This document shows, piece by piece, positions 58,318 through 64,000 of a DNA stretch of 64,000 nucleotides (position 1 is the first letter of the stretch; every line of letters starts with the position of its first letter). Origin of the DNA: Arthrobacter sp. ISL-95. Its GTDB lineage: Bacteria > Actinomycetota > Actinomycetes > Actinomycetales > Micrococcaceae. Location: positions 151,890-215,889 of the forward strand of contig NZ_JAGGPR010000002.1 of the NCBI RefSeq assembly GCF_018613695.1, given 5' to 3'. The position numbers and the translations under genes are program-made. The notes beneath the pieces are model-generated. The model did no database searches and was not told the DNA's origin. It saw nothing but the letters and a program-made list of their open reading frames with translations.

Positions 58318-59493
58318 GTGATCAAGTTCTTCACAACGGATGGCAAGTTCAGCTTCCTCAAAGTAGGTACCCAGCTGCTGGTAATCGCAGCACTGGTGGT
58401 TGGTGTTGTGGCCTTTGTGGGCAACAACAAGACCGTCACCCTCAACGTGGACGGCAAAGTGAGCTCCATCCAGACCTTTGGCGGCACTGTGGACCAAGTG
58501 GTCAAGGCAGCCAAGGTCGAGTTGAAGGACGCGGACCGCGTTTCGCCGGCTCTTGACGCGAAGATCGACAACGGTTCCGTAGTAAACGTCAACCTGGCCA
58601 AGGCCGTGTCCATCGAGCTGGACGGTGCCCGGAAGACCGTGAACACCACGGCCCCTGACGTTGCGGGTCTGGTGAGCGAACTCGGCGTAGCAAGCTCCTC
58701 CGAAGTCTCCCAGCCCAAGGAAGCGTCCTTGGAAGTGACCGGCTCGTTCGTCTCCATTTCCACTCCCAAGACCATCAGCGTCGTAGCTGACGGCAAGGAC
58801 ACCAGCACCACCACGACGGCGACCGACGTCGCCACCGTGCTTAAGGACACTGGAATAACTGTGGGCGCCAACGACCACATCTCCCAGCCCGGCAACGCTC
58901 CCATCGTCCAGGACATGGTGATCAAGGTCTCCCGCGTGGACACCAGCAAGACTGCCGAAGCCACTGAAGAAGTTCCTTTCGAAAGCGTGAAGAGCGATAG
59001 CGCAGAGCTCTTCAAGGGCGAAGAGAAAGTGGTCCAGGAAGGCGTGGCAGGATCCTTGGTCAAGACGTTCAAGCTGGTCCTCGTGGACGGCCGTGAAGCC
59101 TCCCGCACCCTGGTATCCAGCAATGTGGCCACGCAGCCTGTGGCCGAGAAGATCAGCGTCGGCACCAAGGCCCGCCCCGTCGCCACTCCCGCTCCTGCTC
59201 AGCAGGCAGCAGCCGCTGCCGCAGCACCCGCAGCCAGCGGCCCCACCGGTGCCCCGAACGAAGCCATGTGGGACAGGATTGCGCAGTGTGAATCGGGCGG
59301 AAACTGGTCCATCAACACCGGTAACGGGTACTACGGCGGTCTGCAGTTCTCCAGCCCCACGTGGCTGGCAAACGGTGGTGGAGCCTATGCGCCCAACGCC
59401 AGCCTGGCCACCAAAGCACAGCAGATTGACATCGCCAACCGCCTCTACGCAAAGAACGGCCTCAGCGACTGGGGCTGCGCCCACGCGGCCTGA
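58318..59493 (+). CDS. Resuscitation-promoting factor (RpfB-like)
   Basis: Secreted or membrane-anchored muralytic protein of 391 residues. A hydrophobic signal/anchor at 15-35 is followed by three DUF348 repeats (about 36-200), a G5 domain (about 210-290), an A/P-rich linker and the Rpf transglycosylase-like domain (MWDRIAQCESGGNW to SDWGCAHAA), with catalytic glutamate in QCESGG and two cysteines for a disulfide. The architecture equals RpfB; synteny with tatD and ksgA agrees. GTG start. Confidence 0.95.
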   Translation: MIKFFTTDGKFSFLKVGTQLLVIAALVVGVVAFVGNNKTVTLNVDGKVSSIQTFGGTVDQVVKAAKVELKDADRVSPALDAKIDNGSVVNVNLAKAVSIELDGARKTVNTTAPDVAGLVSELGVASSSEVSQPKEASLEVTGSFVSISTPKTISVVADGKDTSTTTTATDVATVLKDTGITVGANDHISQPGNAPIVQDMVIKVSRVDTSKTAEATEEVPFESVKSDSAELFKGEEKVVQEGVAGSLVKTFKLVLVDGREASRTLVSSNVATQPVAEKISVGTKARPVATPAPAQQAAAAAAAPAASGPTGAPNEAMWDRIAQCESGGNWSINTGNGYYGGLQFSSPTWLANGGGAYAPNASLATKAQQIDIANRLYAKNGLSDWGCAHAA

Positions 59494-59519
59494 CCCCGCA
59501 CAGACGATACGATACCTAG

Positions 59520-60401
59520 GTGACTGAACCGAATTCCGAACCCGCCGCCGTCGCGCCTTTGATGGGTGCCACAGATATCCGACGGCTCGCCGAGGAAATC
59601 GGTGTACGCCCCACGAAAACCCTGGGGCAGAACTTTGTGATCGACGGCAACACGATCCGCAGGATTGTGGCTGCCGCAAACATCGCCGATGGTGAGACCG
59701 TGCTGGAGGTAGGCCCCGGGCTTGGCTCCCTGACGCTCGGCTTGCTGGACGCAGCCAAGGCTGTGGTCGCCGTCGAAATCGACCCCGTGTTGGCGAAAAA
59801 GCTGCCGGAGACCGTGCGAGCCTGGCGGCCAGGGGCGGAAGAGAACTTCCACCTGGTGCTCTCCGACGCCATGAAGGTCACCGAACTGCCTTTGCCTCCC
59901 ACCTCGTTGGTGGCCAACCTTCCCTACAACGTGGCCGTACCGGTGGTGCTTCACCTGCTGCAGCATTTCCCCAGCCTTCAACATGGCCTTGTCATGGTCC
60001 AGGATGAGGTTGCGGACCGCCTTGCCGCCACCCCGGGCTCCAAGATCTACGGAGTCCCGTCCGTCAAGGCGGCTTGGTACGGACACATGCGCAAGGCTGG
60101 CGTGATTGGGATGAACGTGTTCTGGCCTGCCCCGAAAATCCACTCCGGCCTGGTTGCCTTCACCCGGCACGATCCCCCGGTAACGCATGCAACCCGTGAA
60201 CAGGTATTCGCCGTCATTGATGCTGCCTTCGCACAACGGCGGAAGACCCTGCGCGCTGCACTCGCCGGATGGGCGGGGAGCGCCTCAGAAGCTGAGCGGT
60301 GCCTCGTAGCCGCCGGTGTCGACCCCACAGCGCGCGGCGAAGTCCTGGACATCAACGCCTACGTCAAGATTGCCGAAGCCCGCCACCCTGCAGACGCATG
60401 A
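59520..60401 (+). CDS. rsmA: 16S rRNA (adenine(1518)-N6/adenine(1519)-N6) dimethyltransferase
   Basis: KsgA/RsmA, 293 residues; dimethylates two adenosines of the 30S subunit. SAM motif [16 protein letters not shown] near 61, [10 protein letters not shown] near 86, and catalytic motif [11 protein letters not shown] near 132 (N-L-P-Y). The [13 protein letters not shown] segment and KAAVDP-like end follow. GTG start. Stop overlaps the ispE ATG by four bases (ATGA). Confidence 0.96.
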   Translation: MTEPNSEPAAVAPLMGATDIRRLAEEIGVRPTKTLGQNFVIDGNTIRRIVAAANIADGETVLEVGPGLGSLTLGLLDAAKAVVAVEIDPVLAKKLPETVRAWRPGAEENFHLVLSDAMKVTELPLPPTSLVANLPYNVAVPVVLHLLQHFPSLQHGLVMVQDEVADRLAATPGSKIYGVPSVKAAWYGHMRKAGVIGMNVFWPAPKIHSGLVAFTRHDPPVTHATREQVFAVIDAAFAQRRKTLRAALAGWAGSASEAERCLVAAGVDPTARGEVLDINAYVKIAEARHPADA

Positions 60402-61390
60402 CCCCGGGCAGCCGCAAACCCAGCAGCCTCCCGTATGTGGGGGATCGCTTTCACGCCCGCACGGTACGGGTCAAAGCCCCGGGTAAGGTCAACGTCTCCC
60501 TGAGCGTGGGCCCGCTGCGCCCTGACGGTTACCACTCGGTTGCCAGCGTGTACCTGGCCGTTTCTTTATACGAGGAAGTGGCCGCAACAAGCACGGAAGC
60601 TGAAGGAATCACCGTCAGCATCAACCCGGACAGCGCACTGGACCTGGACGGTGTGGACATCCCCTTGGACGAGCGAAATCTCGCGTACAAGGCCGCAGCC
60701 ATCATGGCCGAAATGTCCGAAAAACCAACGGGTGTGCACCTGGAGATCACCAAACGTGTTCCCGTAGCCGGTGGAATGGGCGGCGGTTCTGCAGATGCCG
60801 CAGCAACCCTGCTGGCCTGCGACGCACTCTGGAACAGCGGCCTTTCACGCGAGGAACTCGCGCATCTGGCGGCCGAGTTGGGCGCCGACGTTCCGTTTTC
60901 GCTCCTGGGAGGCACCGCCGTCGGGCTTGGCGTGGGCGACAAACTCTCACCCGCGCTTGCCAAGGCGCAAATGGACTGGGTGTTGGTTTTTGCCGACTAC
61001 GGATTGTCCACCCCTGATGTATTCCGCACGCTGGACGGTCTTCGCGACTCGGAAGGTGTTGAGATTCCTGAGCCCGTTGACGTTGACCCCACCATCCTCC
61101 AAGCCCTGCGCAATGGCGACCCCGAGACCCTGAGCCGGGTGCTCATCAACGACCTCCAGCGGGCTTCGATCACACTGGCGCCGCAACTCCGCGACACGAT
61201 CGGACTGGGCGAAGCGCGTGGTGCCCTCGCCGGCATGGTGTCAGGCTCCGGCCCCACCATCGCGCTGCTGGCCCGGGATTTGGTCTCTGCCGCGGTCCTT
61301 GCTGAAGAGCTAAGCCACCGCGGACACAATGCCCTGGCCGTCCACGGACCCGTTCCCGGCGCCCGGATCATCTCCGATACCCTCCTGTAG
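60398..61390 (+). CDS. ispE: 4-diphosphocytidyl-2-C-methyl-D-erythritol kinase
   Basis: IspE, 330 residues, GHMP kinase of the MEP isoprenoid pathway. Motifs [13 protein letters not shown] near 28 with [11 protein letters not shown], the ATP loop [17 protein letters not shown] near 124, and [11 protein letters not shown] near 283. The ATG at 60398 fits translational coupling to rsmA (ATGA) and gives a normal N-terminus with a 20-residue basic head. Earlier in-frame codons lie in rsmA. Confidence 0.95.
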   Translation: MTPGSRKPSSLPYVGDRFHARTVRVKAPGKVNVSLSVGPLRPDGYHSVASVYLAVSLYEEVAATSTEAEGITVSINPDSALDLDGVDIPLDERNLAYKAAAIMAEMSEKPTGVHLEITKRVPVAGGMGGGSADAAATLLACDALWNSGLSREELAHLAAELGADVPFSLLGGTAVGLGVGDKLSPALAKAQMDWVLVFADYGLSTPDVFRTLDGLRDSEGVEIPEPVDVDPTILQALRNGDPETLSRVLINDLQRASITLAPQLRDTIGLGEARGALAGMVSGSGPTIALLARDLVSAAVLAEELSHRGHNALAVHGPVPGARIISDTLL

Positions 61391-61442
61391 TACCCCTCAA
61401 GCTCCTGTACCTCCGCATTCCAGCAGTAGAAAGTAGTACCCA

Positions 61443-63275
61443 TTGGCCCACCTGCTTGGCGGCGAAAACCTCACCGTTTCGTTCGCGACCCGCACTGTCC
61501 TCGACGGCGTCACCCTCGGCTTGGAGGATGGCGACCGCATCGGTATGGTGGGGCGCAACGGCGACGGCAAATCGACACTCATGCGCCTGCTCGCCCTGCG
61601 CTCGACGCCCGACTCCGGCCGCGTCACCAAGCGCGGGGACGTCAACGTGGGCTACCTGGACCAAGGCGACGTCCTCGACGGCGACCTCACAGTGGGTGCC
61701 GCCATCGTCGGCGACCGCGCAGACCACGAATGGGCCGCCAACGCCAAGATCCGCGAAGTCATGGGCGGACTGGTGGGCGACGTCGACTGGCACGCCAACG
61801 TGCACGCACTCTCCGGGGGCCAGAAACGCCGTGTTGCTTTGGCCAAGCTCCTCATCGAAGACCACGACGTCATCATGCTGGACGAGCCCACCAACCACCT
61901 CGACGTCGAAGGTGTCGCCTGGCTGGCCCGGCATCTGAAAACACGCTGGCGTGCCAACCAAGGCGCCTTCCTGGTAGTTACCCACGATCGCTGGTTCCTT
62001 GACGAAGTCTGCAACTACACCTGGGAAGTCCACGACGCCATGGTGGACATGTTCGACGGCGGGTACGCCGCCTACGTTTTGGCGCGCGCCGAGCGCGACC
62101 GCACGGCCGCCGTCGTCGAAGGTAAACGTCAGCAGCTCGTCAAGAAGGAACTCGCCTGGCTCAGGCGCGGCGCTCCTGCGCGGACAGCCAAACCCAAGTT
62201 CCGTATCGAAGCCGCCAACGACCTCATTGCCGACGTGCCGGATCCCCGAGACTCCGTTGCGCTGAGCAAAATGGCCACCGCACGCCTGGGCAAGGACGTC
62301 CTGGACCTCGAGCACATAACGCTGGACTTTGAGGGCGGCGAAACCGGGCAGAAGTTGTTCGACAACATCACGCTTCGCCTCGCACCGGGTGAAAGGCTCG
62401 GCCTTGTGGGCGTCAACGGTGCCGGGAAGTCCACCCTGCTGAAACTGCTGAACGGTGAAATCCAGCCCAGCTCCGGCAAGGTAAAACGCGGCAAAACCGT
62501 AGTCACCGCCGTGCTCACCCAGGACGTGAAAGAGCTCGATGAAGTCTCGGATCTGCGCGTCATTGAGGTGATCGAACGCGAAAAGCGGTCCTTCAGCGTG
62601 GGCGGAAAAGAATTCACTGCAGGCCAGCTCGTGGAACAACTCGGGTTCACCAAGGAAAAGCAATGGACACCCGTCAGCGACCTCTCCGGTGGTGAGCGGC
62701 GACGACTCCAACTCCTGCGTCTGCTGGTAGGGGAGCCCAACGTCCTCATGCTCGACGAACCCACCAACGACCTCGATACCGACACCCTTGCCGCCGTCGA
62801 AGACGTTCTGGACGGATGGCCCGGAACCCTCGTAGTGGTCAGCCACGACCGCTACCTCCTGGAACGCGTCACTGACAACCAGATGGCCCTGCTCGGCGAC
62901 GGCAAACTCCGTGGGCTGCCCGGCGGCGTAGACCAGTACCTGGAACTGCGCGAAGCCGCCCTTGCCTCAGGTGCCGTCGGCGGGGGCTCCGGCGCCCCAA
63001 CTTCTGCAAGCGGGGGTTCGTCAGGCTCTGCTGCTTCTTCGGGTGCCAGCGAAGCCGAGAAACGAGAAGCCCGGAAAGACCTCAACAGGATCGACCGCCA
63101 ACTCGGCAAGATCTCCCAGCAGGAAGAAAAGCTCCACACACAAATGGCAGCGAAGTCCGAATCCGGCGACTTCGACGCCCTGGGGGAGCTCAACGCCAAG
63201 CTGCAGGAGCTGCTCGAGGAAAAAGAGGGCCTGGAACTGGAATGGTTGGAGGCCGCCGAAACGCTCGGCGAGTAG
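61443..63275 (+). CDS. ABC-F family ATPase
   Basis: Soluble protein of 610 residues with two ATP-binding cassettes and no membrane part. Cassette 1: Walker A GRNGDGKST, signature LSGGQKRRV, Walker B DVIMLDEPTNHLDVEG. Cassette 2: GVNGAGKST, LSGGERRRLQLL, VLMLDEPTNDLDT. Between them the linker (about 200-260, basic RGAPARTAKPKFRIEAAN). C-terminus has an A/S/G-rich stretch and a coiled coil. ABC-F proteins act on ribosomes; subtype (Uup-like by the C-terminal coil) is inference. TTG start, weak site. Confidence 0.93.
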   Translation: MAHLLGGENLTVSFATRTVLDGVTLGLEDGDRIGMVGRNGDGKSTLMRLLALRSTPDSGRVTKRGDVNVGYLDQGDVLDGDLTVGAAIVGDRADHEWAANAKIREVMGGLVGDVDWHANVHALSGGQKRRVALAKLLIEDHDVIMLDEPTNHLDVEGVAWLARHLKTRWRANQGAFLVVTHDRWFLDEVCNYTWEVHDAMVDMFDGGYAAYVLARAERDRTAAVVEGKRQQLVKKELAWLRRGAPARTAKPKFRIEAANDLIADVPDPRDSVALSKMATARLGKDVLDLEHITLDFEGGETGQKLFDNITLRLAPGERLGLVGVNGAGKSTLLKLLNGEIQPSSGKVKRGKTVVTAVLTQDVKELDEVSDLRVIEVIEREKRSFSVGGKEFTAGQLVEQLGFTKEKQWTPVSDLSGGERRRLQLLRLLVGEPNVLMLDEPTNDLDTDTLAAVEDVLDGWPGTLVVVSHDRYLLERVTDNQMALLGDGKLRGLPGGVDQYLELREAALASGAVGGGSGAPTSASGGSSGSAASSGASEAEKREARKDLNRIDRQLGKISQQEEKLHTQMAAKSESGDFDALGELNAKLQELLEEKEGLELEWLEAAETLGE

Positions 63276-63555
63276 TCCGGCGTCGGTGGCTTTCGTCGTC
63301 GCTCCGCCGTTGCGGGTGGCGGGTGGCGCCGTCGCGGGGTGGCGGCCAGTGCCGTCTCGCCGTCGCTTAGACACGACGCATAAGGGTACCTACGGCCGCT
63401 GAGCGACCTCCGGTTCCCGACGCGTCGCGATGCGCTCCTGTGCGGGACGTCCCTAACCGCCGAATACCAACCCTCTCTCACATCCCTAGGGTTTGGGGCC
63501 GGCCGTCTCTCACGTCCCTCGGGTTTGCGGCCGGCCGTCTCTCACGTCCCTCGGG
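63276..63555. other. 280-base convergent gap with degenerate hairpin and repeats
   Basis: No gene seen. GCGGCC near 63341 and GGCCGC near 63394 enclose GTCTCGCCGTCGCTTAGACACGACGCA, which is like the conserved loop CTCGTACCTCGCTTAGACGCA of the hairpin family, but with changes. At its right end lies a 32-bp tandem repeat. The stretch is very G/C-rich. Confidence 0.5.
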
Positions 63556-63557
63556 TT
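63474..63557. repeat. 32-bp tandem repeat, about 2.6 copies
   Basis: Units 63474-63505 and 63506-63537 share TCTCTCAC(A/G)TCCCT(A/C)GGGTTT followed by G(G/C)GGCCGGCCG; a third copy is partial to 63557 and reaches the stop of the VOC gene. A reverse-complement of the first 13 bases lies beyond that gene at 63987-63999. Confidence 0.8.
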
Positions 63558-63957
63558 ACTGCGCTGGTTCGTAGCCTATGAGCCAGTGCAGGCCGTGCCG
63601 GTCCACTACTTGGCCGTCTGATGCGCCCCACGGTTTTGGCGCGAGTGGGTCCACGATCCGGCCTCCGTCGGCGAGCTTGTCGAACCATTCGTGGAGAATA
63701 TGTGGCTCGGCGGTTCCCAGTAACGACAGCATGGCACCTTGGATGGAGACGGATTTTTCGCCATCCGCGGCATCGGATCCACCCAAGGACACAACTCCGC
63801 TGAGAACCCCGTGCGCGATAGCGTGCGCAGGGCCGTCGGTCCGGCTGAACTCGGCGTAGGTGTGTAAGGAAAGCTCCCCGCCGAAAATCTCCGTGTAGAA
63901 GCCGAGCGCCTCACGGGCCGTTCCGGGGAAACTGACATAGAGCTGCGGTGCTGTCAT
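63556..63957 (-). CDS. VOC/PhnB-like glyoxalase-fold protein
   Basis: Small protein of 133 residues of the vicinal-oxygen-chelate fold, PhnB/glyoxalase-like type. Motifs LYVSFPGTAREALGFYTEIFGGEL at the N-terminus (core FYTEIFGG) and DPLAPKPWGASDGQVVDRHGLHWLIGYE at the end (core WGASDGQVVDRHG). Metal-ligand histidines are not all obvious, so it may not be an enzyme. Flanked by related short repeats. Confidence 0.85.
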   Translation of the reverse strand: MTAPQLYVSFPGTAREALGFYTEIFGGELSLHTYAEFSRTDGPAHAIAHGVLSGVVSLGGSDAADGEKSVSIQGAMLSLLGTAEPHILHEWFDKLADGGRIVDPLAPKPWGASDGQVVDRHGLHWLIGYEPAQ

Positions 63958-63986
63958 GACTACATCCTACAAATCATCAAGGGCGT

Positions 63987-63999
63987 GGGATGTGAGAGA
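63987..63999. repeat. Inverted partial copy of the 32-bp repeat
   Basis: GGGATGTGAGAGA is the exact reverse complement of TCTCTCACATCCC at 63474-63486. It lies 30 bases upstream of the VOC gene start at the window edge, so its true length cannot be seen. Confidence 0.6.
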
Positions 64000-64000
64000 T

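Noticed and set aside
58165..59679. A 504-codon minus-strand frame opposite rpf
   Set aside because: Shadow of rpf; glycine/valine-rich with no domain.
60299..60397. Longer ispE start inside rsmA
   Set aside because: The extra residues are read through rsmA in another frame; ATGA overlap at 60398 is a better coupled start.
61368..62846. A 492-codon minus-strand frame opposite the ABC-F gene
   Set aside because: The plus frame holds both Walker/signature sets; the minus frame is shadow.

Overview
The window is a high-GC actinobacterial chromosome segment, most likely from Arthrobacter or Paenarthrobacter (Micrococcaceae). The evidence is the mycothiol S-conjugate amidase, a WhiB protein, an Rpf, DUF4307/DUF4245/DUF3499/DUF5719/TIGR03089/TIGR01906 families, frequent GTG/TTG starts, and gene order. 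I see no rRNA, tRNA, CRISPR, prophage, insertion sequence or origin. Almost every gene is housekeeping or envelope-related, and coding density is high.

Layout. (1) 0-7.9 kb: thiolase, galK and galT on the minus strand; then an aldose 1-epimerase, an AI-2E family permease, threonine ammonia-lyase and a rhomboid protease on plus. (2) 8-24.5 kb: greA, DUF4307, mca, a small membrane protein, hemolysin III, a short-chain Z-prenyl synthase, PIN-PhoH, then a GNAT, an orphan protein, a prepilin peptidase, a NUDIX enzyme, an MFS pump with its TetR regulator, fumC, carbonic anhydrase, DUF4245, glpX. The greA-mca-hemolysin III-uppS-phoH2-fum-glpX order recalls Mycobacterium tuberculosis Rv1080c-Rv1100. 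(3) 23.6-39.7 kb: a probable minus-strand operon purK-purE-LCP-manA-femX, then gtrA, TIGR03089, whiB, a giant GT2/GT-C-like glycosyltransferase, DUF5719, a zincin-like protein, DUF3499, Trm112 and ahcY. This resembles the Rv3248c-Rv3277 neighbourhood. (4) 39.8-47.3 kb: L,D-transpeptidase, a YkgJ-like/pentapeptide fusion, RDD, SpoIIM-like, TIGR01906, acyl-CoA ligase. (5) 47.3-64 kb: protein O-mannosyltransferase, rsmI, gabD, the moxR-DUF58-transglutaminase operon, then tatD-rpf-ksgA-ispE (as Rv1008-Rv1011), an ABC-F protein and a VOC protein.

How the genes work together. A large share concerns the envelope: mannose-6-phosphate supply (manA), prenyl carrier synthesis (uppS-like), a phosphotransferase of the LCP family, FemX-like peptidoglycan bridge synthesis, a putative multidomain glycosyltransferase with an exported partner, an L,D-transpeptidase, a resuscitation-promoting muralytic enzyme and protein O-mannosylation. 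Central metabolism is represented by gal genes, fumC, glpX, gabD and ahcY.

The most interesting non-gene signals are: a small family of intergenic hairpins with a conserved loop but compensatory stem changes, all between convergent genes; a perfect palindrome overlapping the predicted whiB promoter; a clear inverted-repeat operator in front of tetR; a long leader with a terminator-like hairpin before rpf; and a 32-bp tandem repeat with an inverted partial copy flanking the last gene. I found no clear novel defence or mobile system.
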